Source: a virus. From it: DNA of 23,661 bases. The position numbers and the translations under genes are program-made. The first letter of the stretch is position 1. Each line of letters opens with the position of its first letter. Below, in pieces: positions 15,260-23,661 of this stretch. The stretch lies in the IMG/VR virus record IMGVR_UViG_3300032240_002371, positions 1 through 23,661 of that record, one strand, 5' to 3'. The notes beneath the pieces are model-generated. The model worked only from the letters and a program-made list of their open reading frames with translations, searched no databases and was not told where the DNA came from.

Positions 15260-18200
15260 ATGCCTCAGAAGATTAATCTTAATTCAACACCTTATAATGA
15301 TGACTTTAATTCTTCGAAAGAGTATTACAGGGTTCTTTTTAGACCTGGATACTCTATTCAAACAAGAGAATTAAATACTTTACAGTCAGTTTTACAAAAT
15401 CAGATTGAAAATTTTGGTAAGAGTCAATATAAACAGGGGCAACAAGTTGTCCCTGGTGAAGTTTCTTTCAACAATAAATTAAATTATGTAAAATTATCTT
15501 CAGTATCTGAAGTTGCTGTAAATGTTGGTGGTAATATTGTTTTCCAAAAATACAATATTGCCAATTTAGTTGGTAATATTGTTCAGGGATTATCTTCTGG
15601 GGTTACTGCAACTGTTGTTTCTTATGCATATAGTTCAGAAACCGAATCTGATATTATTTTTGTAAAATATACAAATAGCGGCAATTCAAACGAAGAGTCA
15701 ACTTTCAGACAAGGAGAAACTTTAGAAGTTTTAAATATCGCTGACAGTCCATTACTTGTCGTTGGAACTGATGGCAGTGTTCTTCCAGCAACTATTGATG
15801 TTGTTGATTATGATACACAAAAAACAAAAACTATTGACAGTCCCGCAATGGGATATGCCTCTGCTGTTCAAGTAGAAAGTGGTGTTTATTTTGTCAATGG
15901 ATTTTTTGTAAATAATGCCAAGCAAATTGTTGTAGTAGATAAGTATTATAATAAACCATCGGTAAAAGTTGGTTTTGAAATTAGCGAGCAATTAGTAACA
16001 CCAGAAGAAGATAATTCTTTATATGATAATGCTCGTGGATTTAGTAATTTTTCTGCACCTGGAGCACATCGTTTAAAAATTGATCTTACATTAAATGTAT
16101 ATGAGTACGATGCAACTACTTCACCAGATTTTATACATTTAATTACTTTAAAGAACGGCGAAATACAAAAATTAGTTAGAAGTCAAGATTACAATATCAT
16201 AGAGGAAACTCTAGCCAGAAGAACGTATGATGAATCTGGCGACTATGTTGTAAATAATTTCTCAGTAGATTTAAGAGAATATTATCTAAGAAATAATAAT
16301 AAAGGAACATATCCTTTAAATGAATTTGGAACTGTCAATGGCAAAACACCAGATGAAGCCAGAGGATTAATGGTAGCTGGTATAAGTCCTGGTAAAGCAT
16401 ATGTAAAAGGATATGAAATTTTAAAGAAAGATATTGAATATCAAATTATAGAAAAAGCAAGAGATACTTTAGTAAAACAAGATAACAAAATCAAAGTAAG
16501 TCCACTTTCTTCTTATAATATAAGTAATGTTTATAATTCAGTTCCTTTAAATGCTGAAGGCGAAGATTTGAATGCATACCCAGATGTTTATTTAAATTCT
16601 GTATTTAATGATGGCAAAATAGGATTTAAAAATGTAGATGGTGTATATAATAGAAGAGGAAAAAGATTTACTATAGATGATGGCATAAAAACAATTTATG
16701 TTAAATTGGGTGGTGATTCTCCAACATATCCAACAGATTCCGTTTTAGGCACATCTTTGTGGTTTATTGTTGAAAAAGGAACATCTACTGCTAATATTGT
16801 AACTACTTCCGTAGAAATTCTTTCGTATTCTATTGTTAATAGACCAGATATTGGTGCCCCAACCAATTTATATGTAGAGTACACCGTTCTAGGAAATAAA
16901 TTATATTTAAGTTTACTAAAAGAATATGATAATGATAATTCTTCTAAGAAAAGATTTTTATTCTCTTCCCAAGCACTAGCACAGAATTATTATTATGGCA
17001 CAAATCAACCAGCTCCATACGCAGAAGTAGTTGATTACAACGATACTATCACACCAATTGTTGGTATTTGCAAACCAAAGAATTTTACACTTTTAGAAAA
17101 AGGCACAGGATTTAATACTGATACCGATATTATCCTTTCTAAAGGAAGAGTATCTGGCGGTACATCTGCATACAATTCTGTTTTTAATCTTAGTTATTTC
17201 AACCCAATTTTCTTTACTCAAATTATTGTTGATAAAGATTTGGATTCAAATTCCTTTAAAGTAGGAAAATATGTCAAAGGATTGAAAAGTGGTGCTTATG
17301 GAATTATTGAAGGAACTAATGCTGGATATTATTCTATAACCAACAAATTATTTGTAAAAACTTTATCAGGTGAATTTGTTTCGGGTGAAACTATTGTAGA
17401 TGAAGAAGGAAATTCTAGGAGAATCGCTAGAGAAGGAACAATATCGCATTTCATTGTTCTTCAAAGAGGTACTGGGTATAACATTCAAACTGGTAATACT
17501 ATCAGTCAAATTTTAATTAATGGCATTTCATATGATAGCACTGTTTTAGAACTTAATATCTTAGGATCTTCTATTTACAATATTAATGTAAAAAATAGAG
17601 ACCTCCTATCAAATGTTTATAATAGTGTTCCTTCAGTTACGGTAACTGTTGGTTCTGGGGCAGTAATTTTCCCAGTTCTTTATAAGAACACGGTTACAAC
17701 ATATGGACCCCAAAATGTAAAATCTGTACAATCACAATTTGGAGCAAATTCCAAATATGTATTTACAGCTGATGTTGAATCATTCAATGGTGAGTATTTC
17801 TCCACAAAAACAATTACTGATTTTACATTTTCTGGTGCTGCTGGTTCCAAATTTATAGAGTGCAATGGTTTTTCGGGTGATCCATCCGTAGATCTCGTAC
17901 AAGGGGATATTGTACAGTTTGTATATTCAGATAATGAGGTTGTGAGGACTGTTGTTCAATATGCAACAAAACCCGAAGGATTATCAAAAGCAAGAGTATA
18001 CTTAGACATCACACTCAAAAAAGCAGTAGTTAATAGTACAGTTGTTCGTCTACGTGCTAAGGCAGAAAATTCTACGTCTTCGACATTAATTATTCCTACT
18101 GGAACCAAATATGTAAGATCAATTGTTTCCAGCCCAGAAAATTCCAAAATTAAATACTATCTCAGAAGAGATTTTGTAACTAAGATTGCAAGTAGTGGTG

Positions 18201-21200
18201 GTAATATTACTTTTGCTGCTCAGTTGCCATATGGAACTCAAAGGTTTGTGGAATTTTCTGAAAATAACTTCTTAATCACAATCCTAGATCCAGATATAGC
18301 AAGTAACCCAGGTGCAACGGTAAAAAAGGGTGATATCATTTACTTAAAATCAGATCAAATCAGTATCACAAATTCTTCAGATACCACAACTGGTTTAACT
18401 GCTGGTAGTGTTACGGTTAACTTGCCAGCAAACTTCTTTGGCACATTAACCAGCACAGAGAATTTTAAAATAAAATTAACCGCCACGGTAGAAGTTAATA
18501 AAGCAAAACCAAGATTAAAAACATCATACAAGAATAAGAGAATTGTTGTTTCATCTCCTGGAGACAGAGTAATTCCTTTTAGAGGAGTTGATTATGATAC
18601 CAACTCTTCTGAAATTTTATCTTATTCTGATGTATTCAAATTTAGATACGTTTATGAAGGATCTTCTAGTGTTGCTCCTGTTGCAGATGCTGATGGTAAT
18701 TTAGTTTCTGGTATCGATGTAACAGAGAAGTTTACTTTTGATGATGGTCAAAGAGATACTTTCTATGATGTTGCTAGAATCGTTCTCAAGCCTGGTTATG
18801 ATGCTCCTAAAGGTCAATTATTGATTGGATTTGATTACTTTGATCACTCACAAGGAGATTTTTGTACCGTTGATTCATATTTACACGAAGCTGGTGTTAC
18901 AGAAGAAGAAATTCCATATTTCAATTCAACTGTATACGGAAGAACGGCATTAAAGGATGTAATTGACTTTAGACCTAAAGTAGACACAACAACAATTGCT
19001 GGTGGATACCAAGATACCACATTCTTAACGTCTCCCCCAAGTTTTACCAAACAGGGTGGCATTACTGCTGGATCTTTGGCATCAGATTTTAATTTAGAGT
19101 ATAGTTTGTCATTTGATCTTTCTCAATATTTGGATAGAATTGATGGTCTATTTTTAAACAAGAATGGAGAATTCATTGTTAAGAAAGGAAATCCATCTCT
19201 CAACCCATCAAAACCAACAGATGTTGATGATGCTATTCCTCTTTACTATTTCTATCTCCCAGCGTTTACAACTAGCGCAGATGATGTAAATATCATCCCA
19301 GTTGACAATAAACGCTATACAATGAAAGATATTGGGAAATTAGAAAAGAGAATCGAAAGATTAGAAAAATATACGCTATTGAGTATGCTTGAGCAACAAG
19401 CACTCAATATGCAAGTTAAAAATGAAATAGGAATTGATAGATTTAAGAGTGGTTTTATCGTTGACAATTTTGAAAATCATGGTGTGGGAAATTTAACTTC
19501 TGCCGATTATAAATGTGCTATCGATACTCAACAATCTATTTTAAGACCAAGAGCATTTGAAAGTTCATTAAATTTAAGAGAAATCAACACAACCAACGAA
19601 GAAAGAATTTTAGATGGTTATTCTATCTCAAATGGCGTCGTAACTTTACGTTATGACAACATTAAGTATATTAATAATAGTTTTGCAACAACTACTGTAA
19701 ACATTAATCCATTTGTTGTTGTTCAGTATGTTGGAGATGCTAAGTTAGATCCACCCGTAGATCAATGGTTCAATGCTAAACAAATACCTGTTATTTTAAA
19801 CAATGATAGTAAAGTGTTCTCGGTATTCTATGCTAAGAAAAATGCAAGAGAAGGTTTAGCAAGTATTTTCAATAACTACTCAATCAACTGGGTTGGCACT
19901 AATAGAGTATTTTACAACACAAAACCACTAAATGATGTCAATCTATCTGAATCATCAACTACTATTTCAGCAACAATTTCTTCTTCTTCTAACATTAGTC
20001 CTCAAAATAATGAATCTGCTCAAGGTGTATCAACAACCACTGTCGGTTCAAGTACCATCATTTCTAATATTCAATTCTTCTGTCGTCCAAAACTAGTTAA
20101 CTTTGTTCTAACAAGAATGAAGCCAAAAACAAAATTATATGTTTATTTGGATGGAAAAAATATTGATGCTTGGGTAGCACCAGATTTCAGATTCACTGGC
20201 ATAGCAGGAAACTCATTAAGTTCATTTGGTTCCTCAGTTACAACAGATGAAAATGGAAATGCTAGTGGTGTTTTAGTAATTCCAGCAGGTTATGCACCTA
20301 TCTCTGGTTCATCTGTTCCAAATCAAATTGAATCAATTGGTTATGATGAAACTTCAACTCCATTGTACTTTGTTGCTGGAAATAAAAATATTAAATTTAC
20401 ATCAGATGCAGATGGAATGACAGATGAGAATGTTGATACATTCACAACTGTTACATACTATGCAACTGGTGTTCTTCCTCAAAATCCATCTTCAATCGTA
20501 TCTACATTACCAGCAAAAAATAAAGGCGATGAAGGAATTCAATTGATTGATGGCGCAAAAATTAAACCAAATCCATTGTCACAAACATTTAAGATTCAAA
20601 ATGCTCCAGGTGGAGTATTCTTAACTGGCATGGAACTTTTCTTCTCCAAAAAAAGTTCTGCAATTCCAGTAAAAGTTTATCTATCAAATGTAGAAAGTGG
20701 CAAACCAGGCAAGTATATTATCCCTGGATCAGAGAAGAGTTTAGTGCCAGATACTTACTTAAGAGTATACACCAACGGCACACTAACAATTAAGAAAGAT
20801 GAGTATGCCACAGGTGATACTTCAAAAGCATCAGGTCCATTAAAAACTGTACTCGACAAAAATAATATCGAACTTATTCCTTCTGTAACAGGAGAATATA
20901 CTTTATCAAACGATCAAATTTATACTTTAGTTCTTTCTAATCATAATGGAAAAGAATACAAACAAAATGAGGATGTTGTATTCAATTCACTCACTTCATA
21001 CAATTCTAAAAATGCAACTAAGTTAAGAGTTACGATTGCCAAAGATTCTGGTAGATTGACAGGATTAGAAGTTTTAACGGTTGGCATTGGATATGAAACT
21101 GCATCTATTACTGTAGAAAGTCCACAGTTAGTTGGTGGAATTAATGCGGCAGCAAGTGTTTATGTCTCAAATGGAAATGTTTACGATTCCGAAGTTTCTA

Positions 21201-23383
21201 TATCTGGATCTGGTTACACCGACCCCCCTGCCATTATTATCAATGGAACTGGTAGTTCTCCTTCTGGTGCAACAATTAAATCTTACATTACTATTGATAC
21301 ACCAGCAGTGAGAATGGGAGTTGCTGTAGACACCGAAACACAAAAATCTACAGTTCCAACATTTTTCAAGTTTGATTACCCAATTTATTTACAGAATGAA
21401 ACTGAGTACGCTTTTGGTATAGAATCCGATTCTACTGATTATGAGATTTGGTCTTCTAAACTTGGGCAAAATGAAATTACAACAAATGCAGCTGTAACTA
21501 CACAACCTCTACTTGGTTCGGTATTCAAGTCACAAAATTCTGATACTTGGACCGAAGATTTATTTGAAGATTTAAAATTCAGTTTATACAGAGCAGAATT
21601 TAATACATCATTAACTTCACATGTATATCTAACAAATCAAACGTTAGGTTACGAAGAAATTGAAATGAGTCCTTTTGAAACAGATTCTTCGGAAGATGCG
21701 ACAGCAACTTCCACACTATACAGAAGCAATAACAAAATTGTTAGAGTAAGACATTATAATAATGGTTTTGAAGATTCTGGTAAATCATATGTTGCTTTCA
21801 AACAAGCATCTTCTGTTGGCGGTGTTGGTTCTGAATTACTAAATTCTAAGTTATTCAGTGTTACCAATAGTGGATTAGAATCTTATAATATTGATGCAGA
21901 GTTTAGAGCCACTTCTTCTGAAGTAGGTGGTGGTGACAATGTATTAGCATCACATAATAAGAAATTCGAAAAACTTTATGCTCAGGTAGGTATTTTATCT
22001 CTACCAAGCACTACAATTAATTCATATGTAAAAACTACCAATATTGTCCCAGTTGATAATACGGATACTACTTACACATCATATTCACAATCTTCTGATT
22101 ACGAAAATACATTTTTAAACCAAGAACATCTATTTAATAATCAAAAAGTAGTTGCATCAAGGATCAATGAATTGAAGAATGGATTGAATAGATCTTTACA
22201 GTATAAATTGGATTTAGCATCTTCAAATTCATATCTATCACCTATTATTGATTTGAGAACCAGTACGGTTAAATTAGTTCACAATCAAGTTGAAAAATCA
22301 TCTGGTTTGGAATCTCGTTATGGTAGAATCGATCAAGTAATTAAATTCTATCCAGTTTATAAAATTATATACAACGGTTCTGGATTAGCAAATGTTTCTG
22401 ATAATGATATTGTTGGAAGTCCTTCAAATATCAAAACAATAACAGGAAATACATCCCAAGCAAATGCGGTTGTTGTTAGAGTTGATAAAGCAAATGCTAT
22501 ATTATGGGTTAAAATGTTAACTGATACAACTTTTGTTTCCAATGAAAAATTATTATTTAATAATATAAGCACTTTAAATTCTGCATCAAATTCAAATATT
22601 TACACGGCTAATAACGGTATCACTGAGGTTGAATTTGATTTTACTGCTGGATCTACACTTATTGCTTTCGATAGAACAGATCTGACAAAAACATATGACA
22701 ATGTAATCAGCGGTAAAGTGGTTCTTTGGGATCCTCGCAAGAAAGAACTTAGAGTATCAAATAACAAAAAACCAATCAACGGAAATTATGTTGCATTAGC
22801 AGTCAATAGTCCATATGCAAGAATTCCATTTGCTATTTCTGGTGCTGGTGGAGGTGTACAAGAAACCGATATCTTTAGAGTTGGTGATATTCTTTCATAT
22901 CCAAATATTACTTCGTCAAATCTTGCATTTACTGAAATTAAATCTATATCTTATACAAATGGAAGTTTGTTTGTTGACGAAACATTCTCTAAAAATAGTT
23001 CTTCTGTTGCAAAATATGTAACAAAAGAAATTGCATTAGAAAATTCATCAACATGTATTAATGTTCGTCTCACTGCAAATATCTTTAAAGAAGATGATAT
23101 CAAAGTTCTTTACAGATATAAGTCAGCAAGTTCACAAAGTAATTTTGAAGATTTAGATTGGATTTATTTCAATGGAGATGGGAGCCCTGATATTAAAGTT
23201 ATTCCTTCAAGTGACAACATTATATCTGGTTACTTAGAATCACAAAATTCTTATAAAGAATACAAGTTTAGTGTTTCATCTTTACCAGAATTTTCATCTT
23301 TTGCAGTTAAAATTGTAATGAGAAGTTCGCAACCTGTATTTGTTCCAAAAGTACAGGATATACGCATTGTTGCTGCTTATTAA
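15260..23383 (+). CDS. giant DUF4815-family virion structural protein
   Basis: A 2707-residue protein. The N-terminus (YRVLFRPGYSIQTRELNTLQ, then NQIENFGKSQYKQGQQV) is the DUF4815 signature, a family in tail proteins of T4-like and related phages. The region to about residue 560 stays similar (GAHRLKIDLTLNVYEYD). Then come SGA-G and GTGY modules (about 660-760), a DYFDHSQGDF segment (1192), a short coiled coil MKDIGKLEKRIERLEKYTLL (1355-1374), a RPK-V-F beta domain (1609), and a split NPLSQTFKI...QPLLGSVFKSQNSDTW domain (about 1770-2095). The C-terminus ends VFVPKVQDIRIVAAY. The order after gp8 suggests an outer baseplate or fibre-attachment role in place of T4 gp9/gp10, but this is inferred. 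The start is set by ATG with GGAA six bases upstream. The stop overlaps the next ATG. Confidence 0.88.
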   Translation: MPQKINLNSTPYNDDFNSSKEYYRVLFRPGYSIQTRELNTLQSVLQNQIENFGKSQYKQGQQVVPGEVSFNNKLNYVKLSSVSEVAVNVGGNIVFQKYNIANLVGNIVQGLSSGVTATVVSYAYSSETESDIIFVKYTNSGNSNEESTFRQGETLEVLNIADSPLLVVGTDGSVLPATIDVVDYDTQKTKTIDSPAMGYASAVQVESGVYFVNGFFVNNAKQIVVVDKYYNKPSVKVGFEISEQLVTPEEDNSLYDNARGFSNFSAPGAHRLKIDLTLNVYEYDATTSPDFIHLITLKNGEIQKLVRSQDYNIIEETLARRTYDESGDYVVNNFSVDLREYYLRNNNKGTYPLNEFGTVNGKTPDEARGLMVAGISPGKAYVKGYEILKKDIEYQIIEKARDTLVKQDNKIKVSPLSSYNISNVYNSVPLNAEGEDLNAYPDVYLNSVFNDGKIGFKNVDGVYNRRGKRFTIDDGIKTIYVKLGGDSPTYPTDSVLGTSLWFIVEKGTSTANIVTTSVEILSYSIVNRPDIGAPTNLYVEYTVLGNKLYLSLLKEYDNDNSSKKRFLFSSQALAQNYYYGTNQPAPYAEVVDYNDTITPIVGICKPKNFTLLEKGTGFNTDTDIILSKGRVSGGTSAYNSVFNLSYFNPIFFTQIIVDKDLDSNSFKVGKYVKGLKSGAYGIIEGTNAGYYSITNKLFVKTLSGEFVSGETIVDEEGNSRRIAREGTISHFIVLQRGTGYNIQTGNTISQILINGISYDSTVLELNILGSSIYNINVKNRDLLSNVYNSVPSVTVTVGSGAVIFPVLYKNTVTTYGPQNVKSVQSQFGANSKYVFTADVESFNGEYFSTKTITDFTFSGAAGSKFIECNGFSGDPSVDLVQGDIVQFVYSDNEVVRTVVQYATKPEGLSKARVYLDITLKKAVVNSTVVRLRAKAENSTSSTLIIPTGTKYVRSIVSSPENSKIKYYLRRDFVTKIASSGGNITFAAQLPYGTQRFVEFSENNFLITILDPDIASNPGATVKKGDIIYLKSDQISITNSSDTTTGLTAGSVTVNLPANFFGTLTSTENFKIKLTATVEVNKAKPRLKTSYKNKRIVVSSPGDRVIPFRGVDYDTNSSEILSYSDVFKFRYVYEGSSSVAPVADADGNLVSGIDVTEKFTFDDGQRDTFYDVARIVLKPGYDAPKGQLLIGFDYFDHSQGDFCTVDSYLHEAGVTEEEIPYFNSTVYGRTALKDVIDFRPKVDTTTIAGGYQDTTFLTSPPSFTKQGGITAGSLASDFNLEYSLSFDLSQYLDRIDGLFLNKNGEFIVKKGNPSLNPSKPTDVDDAIPLYYFYLPAFTTSADDVNIIPVDNKRYTMKDIGKLEKRIERLEKYTLLSMLEQQALNMQVKNEIGIDRFKSGFIVDNFENHGVGNLTSADYKCAIDTQQSILRPRAFESSLNLREINTTNEERILDGYSISNGVVTLRYDNIKYINNSFATTTVNINPFVVVQYVGDAKLDPPVDQWFNAKQIPVILNNDSKVFSVFYAKKNAREGLASIFNNYSINWVGTNRVFYNTKPLNDVNLSESSTTISATISSSSNISPQNNESAQGVSTTTVGSSTIISNIQFFCRPKLVNFVLTRMKPKTKLYVYLDGKNIDAWVAPDFRFTGIAGNSLSSFGSSVTTDENGNASGVLVIPAGYAPISGSSVPNQIESIGYDETSTPLYFVAGNKNIKFTSDADGMTDENVDTFTTVTYYATGVLPQNPSSIVSTLPAKNKGDEGIQLIDGAKIKPNPLSQTFKIQNAPGGVFLTGMELFFSKKSSAIPVKVYLSNVESGKPGKYIIPGSEKSLVPDTYLRVYTNGTLTIKKDEYATGDTSKASGPLKTVLDKNNIELIPSVTGEYTLSNDQIYTLVLSNHNGKEYKQNEDVVFNSLTSYNSKNATKLRVTIAKDSGRLTGLEVLTVGIGYETASITVESPQLVGGINAAASVYVSNGNVYDSEVSISGSGYTDPPAIIINGTGSSPSGATIKSYITIDTPAVRMGVAVDTETQKSTVPTFFKFDYPIYLQNETEYAFGIESDSTDYEIWSSKLGQNEITTNAAVTTQPLLGSVFKSQNSDTWTEDLFEDLKFSLYRAEFNTSLTSHVYLTNQTLGYEEIEMSPFETDSSEDATATSTLYRSNNKIVRVRHYNNGFEDSGKSYVAFKQASSVGGVGSELLNSKLFSVTNSGLESYNIDAEFRATSSEVGGGDNVLASHNKKFEKLYAQVGILSLPSTTINSYVKTTNIVPVDNTDTTYTSYSQSSDYENTFLNQEHLFNNQKVVASRINELKNGLNRSLQYKLDLASSNSYLSPIIDLRTSTVKLVHNQVEKSSGLESRYGRIDQVIKFYPVYKIIYNGSGLANVSDNDIVGSPSNIKTITGNTSQANAVVVRVDKANAILWVKMLTDTTFVSNEKLLFNNISTLNSASNSNIYTANNGITEVEFDFTAGSTLIAFDRTDLTKTYDNVISGKVVLWDPRKKELRVSNNKKPINGNYVALAVNSPYARIPFAISGAGGGVQETDIFRVGDILSYPNITSSNLAFTEIKSISYTNGSLFVDETFSKNSSSVAKYVTKEIALENSSTCINVRLTANIFKEDDIKVLYRYKSASSQSNFEDLDWIYFNGDGSPDIKVIPSSDNIISGYLESQNSYKEYKFSVSSLPEFSSFAVKIVMRSSQPVFVPKVQDIRIVAAY
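21010..21297 (+). repeat. GY-x-P repeats inserted inside a tail domain of the DUF4815 protein
   Basis: Residues about 1918-2013 hold two GY-type units (VGIGYETASI and GSGYTDPPAI) with intervening A/G-rich strands. They lie between IYTLVLSNHNGKEY and PVTFFKFDYPIYL-type segments (here PTFFKFDYPIYL), which normally belong to one conserved domain. Confidence 0.55.
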
Positions 23384-23601
23384 TGGATTATTCTAAAGTT
23401 ATTGATCATGACTATCTTGTTAGAGATAACTCTACTGGCGCTATTATAAATATTGATAAAAGCGTTTTTGAATCTACAAAAAAATCTCGCCTAGGTGCAG
23501 AGACGATTGGAAATTTACAATCTGATGTAGAATTACTTAAGAATGAACTATATGAGATTAAAAATCTTCTAAGAGAATTAATAAGCAATGGCAATACTTA
23601 G
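23383..23601 (+). CDS. 72-residue protein with C-terminal coiled coil
   Basis: The ATG shares its A with the TAA of the DUF4815 gene (TAATG), implying translational coupling. Residues 11-27 (YLVRDNSTGAIINIDKS) form a short polar N-terminal motif, and residues 41-68 are heptad-patterned (IGNLQSDVELLKNELYEIKN). Small proteins of this layout (LVRD..TGAIIN plus a coiled coil) occur near tail genes of other marine T4-like phages; their function is not established. No membrane or signal segment is visible. The next gene starts inside its last 14 bases. Confidence 0.75.
   Translation: MDYSKVIDHDYLVRDNSTGAIINIDKSVFESTKKSRLGAETIGNLQSDVELLKNELYEIKNLLRELISNGNT
23445..23452 (+). promoter_or_regulatory. 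possible internal late promoter box
   Basis: A perfect TATAAATA within the 72-codon gene, about 130 bases before the next start at 23588. It could serve the downstream tail gene, but in AT-rich DNA a single octamer can arise by chance and its bases also encode IINI. Confidence 0.3.
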
Positions 23602-23661
23602 AAATGTAGCTAAGACCGACACTCTGGAAACACAGAGGCAAATTATCAATACAATTGCTTC
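23588..23661 (+). CDS. start of a tail-type structural gene, truncated by the window edge
   Basis: ATG 23588 opens a frame that continues to the end of the window, overlapping the previous gene by 14 bases. The visible N-terminus MAILRNVAKTDTLETQRQII has the TDT-E-QRQ-IN pattern found at the start of several structural or fibre-type proteins of marine T4-like phages. An AGAGAA ribosome site lies around 23572-23577. Only 24 full codons are visible, so the product assignment is tentative. Confidence 0.6.
   Translation, partial: MAILRNVAKTDTLETQRQIINTIA

Noticed and set aside
16519-16526. TATAAGTA late-box-like sequence inside the DUF4815 gene
   Set aside because: It has one mismatch, lies deep within a gene, and there is no gene start nearby for it to serve.
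1-23661. tRNA genes, CRISPR arrays, insertion sequences, attachment sites
   Set aside because: No cloverleaf with CCA-type end, regularly spaced repeats, transposase frame or terminal inverted repeats was seen on either strand.

Overview
The window is a piece of a tailed-phage genome: part of the tail baseplate late-gene cluster of a T4-like myovirus. Every supported gene lies on the + strand, with gaps of 0-92 bases or small overlaps. The proteins at 1277-1672 (gp25 family), 1674-3470 (gp6), 13439-15217 (gp8) and 15260-23383 (DUF4815 family) resemble the versions found in marine T4-like phages, especially cyanophages of Synechococcus and Prochlorococcus. AT-rich composition, very large modular structural proteins and TATAAATA late-promoter boxes fit this. 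The host cannot be settled here: no photosynthesis or other host-derived metabolic gene is present, and T4-like phages of other marine bacteria remain possible.

Layout. 1-764: the 3' end of an upstream baseplate gene (gp53 or gp5 by position), a small coiled-coil protein, and a 131-residue protein that looks like a PAAR-type spike tip. 765-1230: an odd interval. A sigma70-type promoter, a 48-codon gene for a strongly basic protein with no acidic residue, and a strong intrinsic terminator form a self-contained unit, followed by a 63-codon orphan. 1231-3470: tandem late-promoter boxes, then gp25 and gp6, the core wedge proteins. 3475-13392: one 3305-codon gene in the position of T4 gene 7, a mosaic of recurring beta-type modules with a YHYH-like domain. 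13393-15217: a second tandem late-promoter site, then gp8. 15218-23383: a weaker late-promoter-like site, then a 2707-codon DUF4815 structural protein. 23383-23661: a 72-codon coiled-coil protein overlapping its upstream neighbour, and the start of another tail-type gene cut by the window edge.

How it works together. The genes follow the T4 order 53/5 - (spike tip) - 25 - 6 - 7 - 8 - later wedge or fibre genes, so the products most likely assemble into baseplate wedges around the central spike, with the two giant proteins forming the outer wedge and fibre-bearing periphery. The main non-routine features are the promoter-gene-terminator cassette embedded in the late operon, the tandem late boxes with an almost leaderless gp25 arrangement, and module types (GY-x-P repeats, SGA-G modules) shared by three adjacent structural genes. 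No tRNA, CRISPR array, insertion sequence or integration site was seen. No gene-free stretch exceeds 300 bases.
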